Positions 37,794 to 47,002 of a stretch of 64,000 bases of DNA are shown here, in pieces. Made by a program: the position numbers and the translations under genes. The stretch's first letter is position 1. Every line of letters begins with the position of its first letter. Location of the stretch: positions 46,858 to 110,857 of IMG/VR virus record IMGVR_UViG_3300011113_000257. One strand, given 5' to 3'. The notes under the pieces are model-generated. The model saw only the letters and a list, made by a program, of their open reading frames with translations, was not told where the DNA came from and did no database searches. This DNA comes from a virus.

Positions 37794-38524
37794 ACCAACT
37801 TAAATCCATATTTCTTTGCCATCTCTGACATAGACTTTTTGCCAGGAATACCATCAGCATCTTTACCATGGTAGCCCAACTTATGTTGCCACAACTTGTA
37901 GGCTTCTCTAGTCTTCTCATCAAAAGTTCCGTTAGCAGGAATTTTTGCACCGCATAGGTCAATTAATGCTGACTGCACGACTTTAACATCGTCATTAGTG
38001 GCACCATAAACAAGACCAGATAAATGTACAATCTTGTTTGGTTTCTTTGGTGTAGGAGTTACAATTGCAACACCCTTTTTCCAAAGACCAATCTTGCGTT
38101 CTGAAGGAGCATTCTTGTCAATAATGCCAGGCATATCTAGGAACGGATTGCTTACATCATTACCATAACGGAATGGTGAAACACGAGTTTCTAAGTGTAA
38201 GTGCGGCCCGGTGGAGTTACCTGTATTCCCAGAGAGCCCCAATTCCTCTCCTTCAGCAACTTTTTGACCTTTTTTCACAGTTGGCTTTGACATATGGCAA
38301 TACCAAATATCTACAGTTCCTTTATCGGATTTGCAAGTAAGAATTACAACTTTGCCATATGACTTGTCGTTAAGAACATCTTTGATTGTTCCTGCAGCAA
38401 CTGCAAATAAAGGAGTACCAACAGGGCAAGCAAAATCAATTCCCGTGTGACGCTTTGCTGAATAGCGAGGGTTTGGACGACCCCAAGGTTGAGAGACCTT
38501 AGGGTTTTTTAGTGGACTAGCCAT
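37790..38524 (-). CDS. M23 peptidase endolysin with peptidoglycan-binding domain, 244 aa
   Basis: HTGIDFACPVGTPLFAVAAG (HxxxD) and GPHLHLETRV (HxH) are the zinc ligands of LytM/M23 peptidases; a C-terminal helical peptidoglycan-binding repeat (VKVVQSALIDLCGAKIPANG, TFDEKTREAYKLWQ) follows. Cleaves wall cross-links. No signal peptide, so it would need the holin. Confidence 0.9.
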   Translation of the reverse strand: MASPLKNPKVSQPWGRPNPRYSAKRHTGIDFACPVGTPLFAVAAGTIKDVLNDKSYGKVVILTCKSDKGTVDIWYCHMSKPTVKKGQKVAEGEELGLSGNTGNSTGPHLHLETRVSPFRYGNDVSNPFLDMPGIIDKNAPSERKIGLWKKGVAIVTPTPKKPNKIVHLSGLVYGATNDDVKVVQSALIDLCGAKIPANGTFDEKTREAYKLWQHKLGYHGKDADGIPGKKSMSEMAKKYGFKLV

Positions 38525-38585
38525 TTTTAAATCCTTAGTAGGTAGAAAAACAATGTTCTTCTATTTTACCTGAACTAAAGTTTTC

Positions 38586-41225
38586 CTATCTAGCAAATCT
38601 AGTAGCAGTGCCCCAGTCAATTTCGTTATTAGTCACCTGACGAGGCTTCAAGGAACGACCCATAATTATTGCTTGAGAACCCTGACCTACGACTTCTACG
38701 TTTCTTTCCAACATCTTACGCTGGAATGCAGTCTGAGTCATAGGTTTTTCGCCACGCTCTTCAGCCCAAATACGGTAAATAACATACAAAGACTTAATTG
38801 GGGTAGTAGCACCCTCATTTAAAATAGTTTCTTCTTCAAGGAACAATCCAATACGGTCTTCATTCTTTCGGTAGATTTCTGCTGCTTCAGAGACAACTGA
38901 ACACCAACCAAGAGCATCACGAGAACTTGAACCAAGCATTTTTATTGCACCTTCAACAGCCCAAGAAAGAACAGCAGGAAGAGCGCCCTCTGGGTCAAAA
39001 ATGTATTCTTTTAAGTCTGGGTCTGGATTCTCGGGAACAAATGTAAATGGAATTGGACGAATACGTCTCCACATTGCATCATCATTAATAATTGGACGAT
39101 GATTAGTAGATATCCAAAGTTTTGCTTGAGCCTTAAAAGTAAATGGACGCTCACCAGGAGAACGCGCAGAAATTTCTTCGGAGCCAGTTAATTTTTTAAC
39201 TGAGTTCTCTTTTAAGCGCTCTGAGTCAGGAAGTTCGTCAACCCAAACCATACGGCGACCACGAAGTTCAGCCCAGTGATAAAGGTCAGAACCTGATGCA
39301 TTACCGTCACCACTAGCAAGAATGCTTGAGTCAAATGGCCAGGCATATTGTTGTGTACCAAGACATTTTACAATTGCTTCAACAAATGTATTCTTACCAG
39401 AACCTGCAGGACCGTAAACCAAAAACATCAAGTCATACTTACTAAGACCAGTAAGAGAGTAGCCAGCAGCACGTTGTAGCCAATCTTGGAACTCTTTATC
39501 TCCACCAGTTGCAAAATTTAGAAACTCCTCCCAGCGTATGTTACGAGTACCAGGAGAATAAGCAACAGGTGCTCTACGAGTTATGTATAGGTCTGGTCTA
39601 TTTTTTAGTAGTTCTCCAGAACGTAAATCAACAACGCCATTTAAGACTCCAAGCATGTGAGGATTAGAATCCCACTGGTCTACTGCAACTCTAATACGAC
39701 GGTCAGAGTTTGCGTTCTCGATTGCAGACTTTAGTCTGGCATTTGATTTAGAATTTTGCGCCCATTTAATAACGTCTGATTGTTTGTCAGAATCACCATC
39801 ATAGTTTTTTACTTCACTAGCAATAACAGGAGCAAGACTTTTTGCAAGTTCTTGCATTTCTAAACCCTCAATGTCTGGCTTCCAGTAACCACCGTCCCAG
39901 TGAAACCAACCAAGACCCTCTGAGTAACGAACTGCTTCACCGAATGTATCTACAAATCTACGACCATTACCTGTATCGGATAAGGTACGTTGCCCAACGA
40001 TTCCGCCATCTTCTTCGCTAATAGCATCAGTATCTTTTGGAACATTTAAGTTAGCAAGAGAAGATGCTTCAGCAACTGATTCACCTTTGTGGATACTTTC
40101 AGATACGGCACCAGCAAGAGTTCCCGGCAAAAATTCTGACTCTCCAGAAAAATCTGATGTTGATTTAGGATTAAATTTTGCTTGAGTTTCTTCAGTTGAT
40201 TTTTTAGCCCAACCGTTTTCCGCATCGCCAATACCGGGCCAAAGCATATTTGACTTAGGGTTGTTGGCAACAAAATCTATGGCGCGACGAACGTGCATAA
40301 GTAGACCGCCCTGACCTTCAAGAGGTAGAGGTGGTTTTACCTTTTCAGCATTAAAGCGAATCATTAAAGTTTCAAGCGCCTCGCGACCGTGAGGTTTATC
40401 TACTGGATATTCATTAGCAAGAGAGCAAGTTAGTTTATAAATATCTACAGCGCGAGAGCCTTCTTCAATTCCATCTTCAAGAATTTTACGAATTTCTTCT
40501 TTGTTTTTACCAAAATCAACATCGTCAAAGGTTGCACTCCAGTCCATAGCCCCAAGAGAAGAACTTAGAGATTTCGAAGAAGTAGAACGACGACCACGCT
40601 TACGCAAAAAATTTAAAAGTTCTTCTGGCGCTTGAGCCATCTCGGTTTCCCAAGGAGCCTTTCCTTCAGCCCATTCATAATTTTGACCAGAGAAGTGGCG
40701 TGAAGGTGCAATAAGAACATAACCATTGTGCTTAATATCAATACCTTTGATACCAGCAGATTTTAAATTTCCAACTAAATCTTCAGATGCATCGCATCGA
40801 TAAAAAATATGACGACCACGCATAGTCTTTCCACCAAGCGTGTACTCACCAGTGAGTGCTTCAACAGTTGGAGGCAGATTACCTTCAACTAGTTTTTCAA
40901 ACTCTTCAAAAGAATCGTGACCACCCGAGCGAGGGTCAATATCAATTACAAAAAATCCTGAAGGACGACAGAAGACACCAATATTTGCTTCTGAATCACG
41001 CTCCCACCAGCGTTCAATAACATTTACGTCACTAGATGCTTCAGTGTGCCATCCGCTAATCGCTGGATGCTTACCTACATCTTTAGGTTCAGCGTGGGCT
41101 TGGCTACAAGTACAACGACCGCCAACAATTCCATAACAAGGGAGAATTTTCCATCCTTGTGAGGCATACCAAGAAGTTGCCTTACTAAATCTGCCATCAA
41201 TGTTTGCTTCATCATGCCGAGACAT
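38586..41225 (-). CDS. Primase-polymerase/SF3 helicase fusion, 879 aa
   Basis: N-terminal bifunctional primase-polymerase (AEP) domain with IGVFCRPSGFFVIDIDPRSG, then a D5-type region, then SF3 helicase with Walker A GPAGSGKNTF, Walker B MVWVDELPD and motif C WISTNHRP. Would prime and unwind at the origin. ATG follows GAGGTGATTT. Confidence 0.95.
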   Translation of the reverse strand: MSRHDEANIDGRFSKATSWYASQGWKILPCYGIVGGRCTCSQAHAEPKDVGKHPAISGWHTEASSDVNVIERWWERDSEANIGVFCRPSGFFVIDIDPRSGGHDSFEEFEKLVEGNLPPTVEALTGEYTLGGKTMRGRHIFYRCDASEDLVGNLKSAGIKGIDIKHNGYVLIAPSRHFSGQNYEWAEGKAPWETEMAQAPEELLNFLRKRGRRSTSSKSLSSSLGAMDWSATFDDVDFGKNKEEIRKILEDGIEEGSRAVDIYKLTCSLANEYPVDKPHGREALETLMIRFNAEKVKPPLPLEGQGGLLMHVRRAIDFVANNPKSNMLWPGIGDAENGWAKKSTEETQAKFNPKSTSDFSGESEFLPGTLAGAVSESIHKGESVAEASSLANLNVPKDTDAISEEDGGIVGQRTLSDTGNGRRFVDTFGEAVRYSEGLGWFHWDGGYWKPDIEGLEMQELAKSLAPVIASEVKNYDGDSDKQSDVIKWAQNSKSNARLKSAIENANSDRRIRVAVDQWDSNPHMLGVLNGVVDLRSGELLKNRPDLYITRRAPVAYSPGTRNIRWEEFLNFATGGDKEFQDWLQRAAGYSLTGLSKYDLMFLVYGPAGSGKNTFVEAIVKCLGTQQYAWPFDSSILASGDGNASGSDLYHWAELRGRRMVWVDELPDSERLKENSVKKLTGSEEISARSPGERPFTFKAQAKLWISTNHRPIINDDAMWRRIRPIPFTFVPENPDPDLKEYIFDPEGALPAVLSWAVEGAIKMLGSSSRDALGWCSVVSEAAEIYRKNEDRIGLFLEEETILNEGATTPIKSLYVIYRIWAEERGEKPMTQTAFQRKMLERNVEVVGQGSQAIIMGRSLKPRQVTNNEIDWGTATRFAR

Positions 41226-41429
41226 AAATCACCTCGGAAAGTAAACTAGGCAGAAATCCCTGTGTCATTTAATCGTTTTCTCCTTTCAAGGACGTTTGCG
41301 CGTCGTAAGAAGACTATACCTTAACCCAAGCAAAAAGCAATAGAGCCACCCTAAAATAGTAAGGTTTATGCTATAGTAGTCATACGCGCTATAAGCGAAT
41401 CTACAGTATACACCTTGAAAGGTGACACC

Positions 41430-41753
41430 GTGTCGTTATTTTCTCAATTCGTAATGTTTATTGGCGGGGCAGTAACCATTACAGGTGCTCTATATGCCAT
41501 ATATAAAATTGCTAAAAGACTAGAAGATGCTATCGGAACTGACTCAAAAGGCAGAACCATTTCTGAGCGCCTAGATAGGGTAGAGCACCAACTATGGGAG
41601 AATGGTGGCTCGTCTCTAGCAGATAGAGTAAATACTATTGAAATGCATAGTATAAAAACATCAACTGAAATACAGTTTATTAAAGAACTTATTGTAAATA
41701 GTTCAACTTCAGTTGCTGCTGCTAAAAAGCCTAGAACAAGAAAAACATCATAG
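41430..41753 (+). CDS. Membrane/coiled-coil protein, 107 aa
   Basis: N-terminal membrane segment (FVMFIGGAVTITGALYAIYK) and a coiled coil (ISERLDRVEHQLWENG). GTG start after AAAGGTGACACC. A CACCTT/AAGGTG hairpin covers the ribosome site and may gate translation. Transcribed divergently from the primase gene. Confidence 0.8.
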   Translation: MSLFSQFVMFIGGAVTITGALYAIYKIAKRLEDAIGTDSKGRTISERLDRVEHQLWENGGSSLADRVNTIEMHSIKTSTEIQFIKELIVNSSTSVAAAKKPRTRKTS

Positions 41754-41880
41754 TTTTCTAACAGTTTTATACATTATATAAGTTTCGACACACCAGTAAC
41801 ACGAGTCACATAAATTGTAATTATTTCTGTTAAAGTTCTTATATGTCTAGTCACAAGACTTGATAACAAGAAGGACTGTT

Positions 41881-42171
41881 ATGGGTAAATTAGCAGAAAA
41901 AGTCTCGGAACTTTCAGCACCTCAATTTGGACTCCCCTGCGGAGTTTCAAAAGTAATGACAAAAATGGACAAAGACGACAAAAGTACTTTAGAACTAATT
42001 TTATTTCCGCAAACTGAAAAAGTTAAGCGATTCTCTAATCGCCAAATTTACGAACTACTTCTTTCTGAAAATTACGATGTTGCTCAATCATCAATTGCAC
42101 TACATCGTCGTAAGCAGTGTCGTTGTTTTACAGGAATTAATGCTCGTATTGAAGCACTTGGAGATAAATAA
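41881..42171 (+). CDS. Hypothetical protein, 96 aa
   Basis: MGKLAEKVSELSAPQFGLPC then FSNRQIYELLLSENYDVAQS, a helix-turn-helix-like segment with a basic Cys-bearing end (RRKQCRC). Coupled to the metallophosphoesterase gene by TAATG. Function unknown. Confidence 0.75.
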   Translation: MGKLAEKVSELSAPQFGLPCGVSKVMTKMDKDDKSTLELILFPQTEKVKRFSNRQIYELLLSENYDVAQSSIALHRRKQCRCFTGINARIEALGDK

Positions 42172-43382
42172 TGTCTGAAAGTTTTGCAAAAAAAGTTTTA
42201 GAAGAGTTAGCAACTCCAGGACAAACTGGCTCAGATAGACGTTTGCAAGACACCCCTGAAGCATGGAAACCTCGTATGGACATTGACCATAAAACAGGTG
42301 GCTTTGTTGTAAGTACTCCACGACCAGCAGGTAATACCGCAGATGCAGATGCAATCCTACGAGATTTTGATTTAGACCCTGCTTCTTGGCGAGTCACAAG
42401 TGTGCGCCAAAGTAAGTGGCAGTCTGCTAACCAAGAATGGCTTGAATCCTATCGAGTATCTGTTGTACCAGCAGATATGGTTGCAGAAGAAGATGTAGTT
42501 GATATAGAAAAACTTATTGATGAAGTAAAAAAGTGGAAGCCAGAAAAAGGTATTAAAAAAATATCTGGAAAAGGCGCATACGTTATAGTTCCAAGTGACC
42601 AACAAATTGGTAAAAAAGCAAATGGACAAGGCACTGCAGAGTCTGTAGCAAGAATTCTTGACTTAACTGACAGCGCACTTGCTCGTTATAAAGAACTTGT
42701 AAAAATAGGTCGTCCATTAGGAACAGTTGCTTTTTTATTGGCAGGTGACCACGTTGAAGGTAACGTATCTCAGAATGGTCGCTTACAAAGTCCAGCAGCG
42801 TCAGACTTAGGTCAGACAGAGCAGACTCGTGTTGCTCGTAGAGTACTCATGCAACAAATTAAAGCGTTTGCTCCTCACTGCGAAGAACTAATTATTGCAG
42901 TAGTTAACGGAAACCATGATGAAGTAACGCGACAAGTTGTGGCAGACCCTTCAGATGGTTGGAACGTAGAGATTGCTTCAGCAGTACAGGATGCCTGCGC
43001 AGAAAATCCAGCATTATCTCATGTTAAATTTCGCTACCCAGAAAAAGACCACCAAACACTTACTGTAAATATTTGCGGAACCCTTGTTGGGCTTTTTCAT
43101 GGACACCAAAGTGGTAAGGACGTAACTAAATATTTATCGGGACAGGCAGCAGGTCAAACTGCACTTGGACAAGCAGACATGTGGGTATCTGGTCACTACC
43201 ACCACTTCAAGGCTCTTGATGTTGGTTCGCGTTTATGGTTACAGGCTCCAACTACTGACCCAGGCTCTCCTTGGTGGCGTGACCGTTCAGGTTTAGAAAG
43301 TAAGCCAGGACTACTAACATTTACAGTTGGTGAAGATTTAGACCCACGCGGAGATATCAGCGTGATTCAAACAAAACTATAA
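42171..43382 (+). CDS. Calcineurin-like metallophosphoesterase, 403 aa
   Basis: Motifs LLAGDHVEG, VNGNHDE, LFHGHQSG and SGHYHHFKAL supply the metal ligands of the family. Likely a DNA end-processing or nucleotide-cleaving enzyme; SbcD-like action is inference. ATG follows GGAGATAAATA. Confidence 0.9.
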   Translation: MSESFAKKVLEELATPGQTGSDRRLQDTPEAWKPRMDIDHKTGGFVVSTPRPAGNTADADAILRDFDLDPASWRVTSVRQSKWQSANQEWLESYRVSVVPADMVAEEDVVDIEKLIDEVKKWKPEKGIKKISGKGAYVIVPSDQQIGKKANGQGTAESVARILDLTDSALARYKELVKIGRPLGTVAFLLAGDHVEGNVSQNGRLQSPAASDLGQTEQTRVARRVLMQQIKAFAPHCEELIIAVVNGNHDEVTRQVVADPSDGWNVEIASAVQDACAENPALSHVKFRYPEKDHQTLTVNICGTLVGLFHGHQSGKDVTKYLSGQAAGQTALGQADMWVSGHYHHFKALDVGSRLWLQAPTTDPGSPWWRDRSGLESKPGLLTFTVGEDLDPRGDISVIQTKL

Positions 43383-43392
43383 AAAATTTTAG

Positions 43393-43881
43393 TTAGGGCT
43401 TCTTTCGAGAAGCCCTTTCTTTTTTCTTATTTTCACGGTCAGCGTGGTAAGCCTCTACAGCATTTGCGCTGGAGCGTCCACGCCAAGCAAAACCACATTC
43501 AGTGCAGGTAACTACTTTTGCGCGAGTCCAGCGTCCACCAGGCGGAAGTTTTTCAATAGATGTTGCTAACTTGCTAGGACGGGCAGTGCAGTAAGGACAG
43601 TTTGGCGGACGGTTACGTTTACGTTCTTCGCCATTGTAAGCCACAGAGAGCGCTCTACGGAGTTCAATCTCGTCCTTGCCTCCCCAGATACCCCAAATCT
43701 CTCTGTGCTCCAGTGCCCATTGTAGGCAGTCCTTTCGAGCAGGACAAGAGAAACATAAATTTTTTGCTTTATTTCTTTCTTCTGAATCCTTTGAATGGAA
43801 CCATGTCATATATTTTTTGTTTTCTGGTTTTGCGCATAAAGCATCGCGTTGCCAGTTAAGACTAATAGCAGGTTTCCACAT
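43393..43881 (-). CDS. WhiB-family regulator with C-terminal zinc ribbon, 162 aa
   Basis: Fe-S cysteines: an upstream Cys in RDALCAKPE plus CFSCPARKDC; G-I/V-W-G-G turn GIWGG; then a ribbon CPYC ... CTEC. Binds DNA or sigma factor through an Fe-S cluster. ATG (43881) sits about 8 nt after TATAAT: probably leaderless. The ribbon extension is unusual. Confidence 0.9.
   Translation of the reverse strand: MWKPAISLNWQRDALCAKPENKKYMTWFHSKDSEERNKAKNLCFSCPARKDCLQWALEHREIWGIWGGKDEIELRRALSVAYNGEERKRNRPPNCPYCTARPSKLATSIEKLPPGGRWTRAKVVTCTECGFAWRGRSSANAVEAYHADRENKKKERASRKKP
43395..43425 (+). terminator. Terminator for the metallophosphoesterase operon
   Basis: AGGGCTTCT/AGAAGCCCT stem with TTCG loop and TTCTTTTTT tail, inside the coding end of the convergent WhiB gene. 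Confidence 0.8.
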
Positions 43882-43928
43882 AGAACACAATTATATTAAA
43901 AGATACAAAAAAACAGCAGGCAGACACG

Positions 43929-44264
43929 CTAAAAATCTACTAAAGTTACTTTTTTTATTTCCTCTACTAAATCTCCATACTCTGTGTATCCGTCCGAATC
44001 GCAGATACTAAGTTCAGAATCAGTATCCGTAACCCCAGCGTATGCGTGTGTGACAGATGCTTTTGAAAGCATGTTAAAACCATCAAGTAACGAGTCAGCA
44101 ATTCCATCTCTTTGAAGGCAAGATGCTAGAGCCCTTAATACAACATCTTCATCTAAAGTTACATGGTCAACTGTATAAAAAACCATACTATTTGGGTGAG
44201 ATTCATCGTAGCCTAAACCGTACCACTCTTCCCAGAGAGATTGACCTACTCTAGAATCCTTCAT
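43929..44264 (-). CDS. Acidic hypothetical protein, 111 aa
   Basis: MKDSRVGQSLWEEWYGLGYD; Asp-rich. The start at 44264 (GAGG 6 nt upstream) lies inside the previous gene; ATG at 44276 is also possible. Function unknown. Confidence 0.7.
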   Translation of the reverse strand: MKDSRVGQSLWEEWYGLGYDESHPNSMVFYTVDHVTLDEDVVLRALASCLQRDGIADSLLDGFNMLSKASVTHAYAGVTDTDSELSICDSDGYTEYGDLVEEIKKVTLVDF

Positions 44265-44562
44265 CAAAAGCCTCGTCATCATCTCCAAGAGACATAACAA
44301 AATTACTTTCTAGTTCATCATCTTCTAGAAAATATACTTCTTTAGGATTCACCATTTGATAGATTCCAGCAACGGTGATTGAACCACACATGCAACAAGT
44401 TTCTACTGATTCAGTGTTTACTTTTTCTGGGACATCTACACTAATCAATTTCATTAAGATTTGACCATCTTCATTCATGCTCTCTGGCTCCCAGAGAATG
44501 TGGTCATCTAAATAACATAGTTCGCACATAGCCATTGGTCTAGGGGCTTGTTCTGCTGACAT
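44251..44562 (-). CDS. Zinc-ribbon-like protein, 103 aa
   Basis: MAMCELCYLDDHILWEPESM and CCMCGSITVAGIY give two Cys pairs; an acidic C-terminus. ATG follows GAGGTCTTTGAG. Function unknown. Confidence 0.75.
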   Translation of the reverse strand: MSAEQAPRPMAMCELCYLDDHILWEPESMNEDGQILMKLISVDVPEKVNTESVETCCMCGSITVAGIYQMVNPKEVYFLEDDELESNFVMSLGDDDEAFDEGF

Positions 44563-44595
44563 CTCAAAGACCTCCTGAGGACTATGTGAAACAGT

Positions 44596-44895
44596 CTACA
44601 GCAACTTAAAATTAGTTATAGTCCGTAAAGGTATTCTTTTTTGACTTCTTATATTGGACAGTTCTTTAGGGGATAGACCACCCCAAACACCAAAAGTTTC
44701 GTGATGTATGCCCCATTCAGCACAATCATTTATGTGAACACAGTTAGCGCATAACTTCTTAGCCAAATGCACATTAGTAAAGTTTGTGTCTATTTGTTCT
44801 GGGTCATCTTCGTCTGCAGAATAAAAAAGGTCTCCACCAACTTCTCTACAAATAGGAGTTTCAAATTCCCAAGGTTCGCGAAGTTTTTTACTCAA
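44596..44895 (-). CDS. WhiB-family regulator, 99 aa
   Basis: Upstream Cys (ICREVGGD), CANCVHINDC, GVWGG: a canonical WhiB core. Second WhiB copy in this phage. Confidence 0.9.
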   Translation of the reverse strand: MSKKLREPWEFETPICREVGGDLFYSADEDDPEQIDTNFTNVHLAKKLCANCVHINDCAEWGIHHETFGVWGGLSPKELSNIRSQKRIPLRTITNFKLL

Positions 44896-44922
44896 GACCG
44901 TCCCGTTTCTGTTTTAAAAAAT

Positions 44923-45234
44923 TTACTTACTACTTTCTACACTACCTACTTCAAAACCGCAACCAGCGTATCCAGCAATATCAATCCATGTATCAGGTTG
45001 GAAACCAGACTTTGAAGCGTAACGCGCTAACTTCAAACCAACCATCATCATTGCAACATCTTCAGGAGTAATCTCTGTGCCAACAATTACAGACCAAATT
45101 TTTGCAATACGAGTAAAGTTTTCTTCTGGACCGCCATACTGTAAATCTCTATCTCCAGATATAATTTTTGCTGCTTCACGCAGAGCCTCTACACGAGGAA
45201 GGACATTTTGTTCCTGAGGGACCTGTTCAGACAT
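44923..45234 (-). CDS. DUF6378/MazG-like protein, 103 aa
   Basis: REAAKIISGDRDLQYGGPEE, NFTRIAKIWSVIVG and ITPEDVAMMMVGLKLARYAS match the phage DUF6378 family related to MazG-like nucleotide-binding proteins. Possibly alters nucleotide or (p)ppGpp pools. ATG follows GGTAGAG... in the previous gene. Confidence 0.85.
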   Translation of the reverse strand: MSEQVPQEQNVLPRVEALREAAKIISGDRDLQYGGPEENFTRIAKIWSVIVGTEITPEDVAMMMVGLKLARYASKSGFQPDTWIDIAGYAGCGFEVGSVESSK

Positions 45235-45442
45235 CTCTACCTCTTACTATTATGGTTGCTTCGTAGTCGTTATCAGCAGATACATCTACATTCTCAACTA
45301 CATTAATTTCATAATTAAATTTTGATTTTACATCTTCTACATCTATTTGAAAAAAATCAGAAATTCTGTGCTCAGCAATTTCTATCAATTCATCGTGACT
45401 ATCAGCATATACAGTAAATTTAAGAGATGTTACAACACTCAT
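45227..45442 (-). CDS. Small protein, 71 aa
   Basis: MSVVTSLKFTVYADSHDELI, a ferredoxin-like-fold-sized alpha/beta protein. Overlaps both neighbours by 8 and 4 nt. Function unknown. Confidence 0.75.
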   Translation of the reverse strand: MSVVTSLKFTVYADSHDELIEIAEHRISDFFQIDVEDVKSKFNYEINVVENVDVSADNDYEATIIVRGRDV

Positions 45443-45864
45443 AGAATTGCAATCAGTTTTTCTAGTTTATATGGTGAGTAGTGAGAGCCATCTAGTACTG
45501 GCTCTTTTCCATCTGTAGTTTTAATAATAATGTCGCCATAACGAACGGCTACTACACGACCTCTTCTTCCATTGTGAAGTTGACCTAATTCTCCTTCAAA
45601 TGCATCTGCCATAACACGAACCTCATCCCCAACTCTTACAAAACCCGGACGCGCTGGTTCCCAGATTTCATCCGAAGGAGATTCAACAATTGAAACGCTA
45701 CAAGCAAGAAGAGAGAATAGTTGAGTAACTTTATTGTCATTCTTATCTTCGTGACTTAGTGTTGACCAAACTTCTAGTAGTTTTACTACAGAAGTTCCAA
45801 CGTCAACAGGAACCTTTGCTTGCTCTAGTTGGCTCTTAGCCCAATTAGTGTCTAGTTTTTTCAT
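45439..45864 (-). CDS. KOW/SH3-like protein, 141 aa
   Basis: GFVRVGDEVRVMADAFEGEL then HNGRRGRVVAVRYGDIII resembles a KOW/SH3 barrel, with a helical N-terminus. ATG 45864 has GAGGT 6 nt upstream. Possibly nucleic-acid binding; unproven. Confidence 0.75.
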   Translation of the reverse strand: MKKLDTNWAKSQLEQAKVPVDVGTSVVKLLEVWSTLSHEDKNDNKVTQLFSLLACSVSIVESPSDEIWEPARPGFVRVGDEVRVMADAFEGELGQLHNGRRGRVVAVRYGDIIIKTTDGKEPVLDGSHYSPYKLEKLIAIL

Positions 45865-45899
45865 ATACATACCTCGCTGTGTAGTTTAATTTTAGTGTA

Positions 45900-46913
45900 C
45901 TAATCGTTAAATATCGCTGATGAAACTCTTTCTAAAGTTTCTTCATAAGTATTAATTGCTTTTTTATAGTCTTTTTCCTGACTTATAGCAAGTTGAACTC
46001 TTTCAGAGTCAGACATATCCTCAACGGTATGACCAAGAACTGACCAAGACTCTCCAAGATATGATGTATGTTTCCAATCAGAAATCACAGGAGTTTTAAC
46101 AAATAAAGATTGAGCAAGGTTTACTGACCACCAAGGCTCGTCATTTTTGTATACCGAAATAAGAGAACCAATAGATTTATTTAAGTTAGATAGAACTGAA
46201 GAATTCCCTGCAGTTTTTGAGACAACCATAGGAGATGCTTCCCTAGATAAAGTTTTAGATATTTTAGATATCCAAGGGGTCTTGGTGTCATAAGACCAAC
46301 CAGAAACGTCTGACTTCATATATAAACCAGTACTACTAAGATTTTTAAAAGTAACAGAATCTAGACATAATGGCTCTACTAAATCATCAGATAGATTAGG
46401 TATGTGATTAGTGACATTAGAATTTTTAAACCAAGGAAAAGACGGAACTAAAGTAGAGTTCCAATTATTTTTATATAAATCTTCTACTACAGACTGAAGT
46501 CTTTCTAGTTCCTTATGCTTGCTTGCGTTAAAAAACTCACTTCTACGAGAGTAAAAGTCTTTTACTAAATCATCTGGATTCTGAGATATCGCCCTAATTC
46601 CGTTCCACAACCTGTGAGGCTCTGGAGCATCAACTAGATATTTTAGATTAGTTACAGATTTAGCCCTGTCAATAACTGACAAAGCACCATATAAACGATA
46701 CGCAGTAATACTTGTAGGGGCTGTAAGACCGACAACTACTGTGTCATATTTACTTAACTGCGCCTCTGTGAGTCGCATTGACGGCGTATCCCACACAACT
46801 TCGTGACCTGCTTCGGTTAAAGATTGAACAAGTAAACCAGTAAATGTAGGAATTTTTTTAGCAACAGACGACGAAGTTTGAGCAGAACTACATCCAGTGA
46901 TGAGCACTTTCAT
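45900..46913 (-). CDS. GT-B glycosyltransferase-like protein, 337 aa
   Basis: Rossmann start MKVLITGCSSAQTSSSVAKK, TVVVGLTAPTS and a C-terminal donor-like domain (PVISDWKHTSYLGESWSVLG). Resembles phage proteins annotated as glycosyltransferases, but catalytic residues are not obvious. Alternatively a nucleotide-binding protein. Confidence 0.65.
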   Translation of the reverse strand: MKVLITGCSSAQTSSSVAKKIPTFTGLLVQSLTEAGHEVVWDTPSMRLTEAQLSKYDTVVVGLTAPTSITAYRLYGALSVIDRAKSVTNLKYLVDAPEPHRLWNGIRAISQNPDDLVKDFYSRRSEFFNASKHKELERLQSVVEDLYKNNWNSTLVPSFPWFKNSNVTNHIPNLSDDLVEPLCLDSVTFKNLSSTGLYMKSDVSGWSYDTKTPWISKISKTLSREASPMVVSKTAGNSSVLSNLNKSIGSLISVYKNDEPWWSVNLAQSLFVKTPVISDWKHTSYLGESWSVLGHTVEDMSDSERVQLAISQEKDYKKAINTYEETLERVSSAIFND

Positions 46914-46958
46914 ATTTGTAACCTATCTCGTTTCTATACTTTGTGAACTAATAAGAAA

Positions 46959-46982
46959 ACCTTCCAACTTTCGCTGGAAGGT
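46959..46982 (-). terminator. Terminator for the replication operon
   Basis: ACCTTCCA/TGGAAGGT stem followed leftward by TTTCTTATT. Confidence 0.8.
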
Positions 46983-47002
46983 AATCTTACTAAGTCAAAG
47001 AC

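Noticed and set aside
40046-40273. A second leftward frame inside the primase-helicase gene
   Set aside because: Out-of-frame shadow; the primase frame has all motifs.
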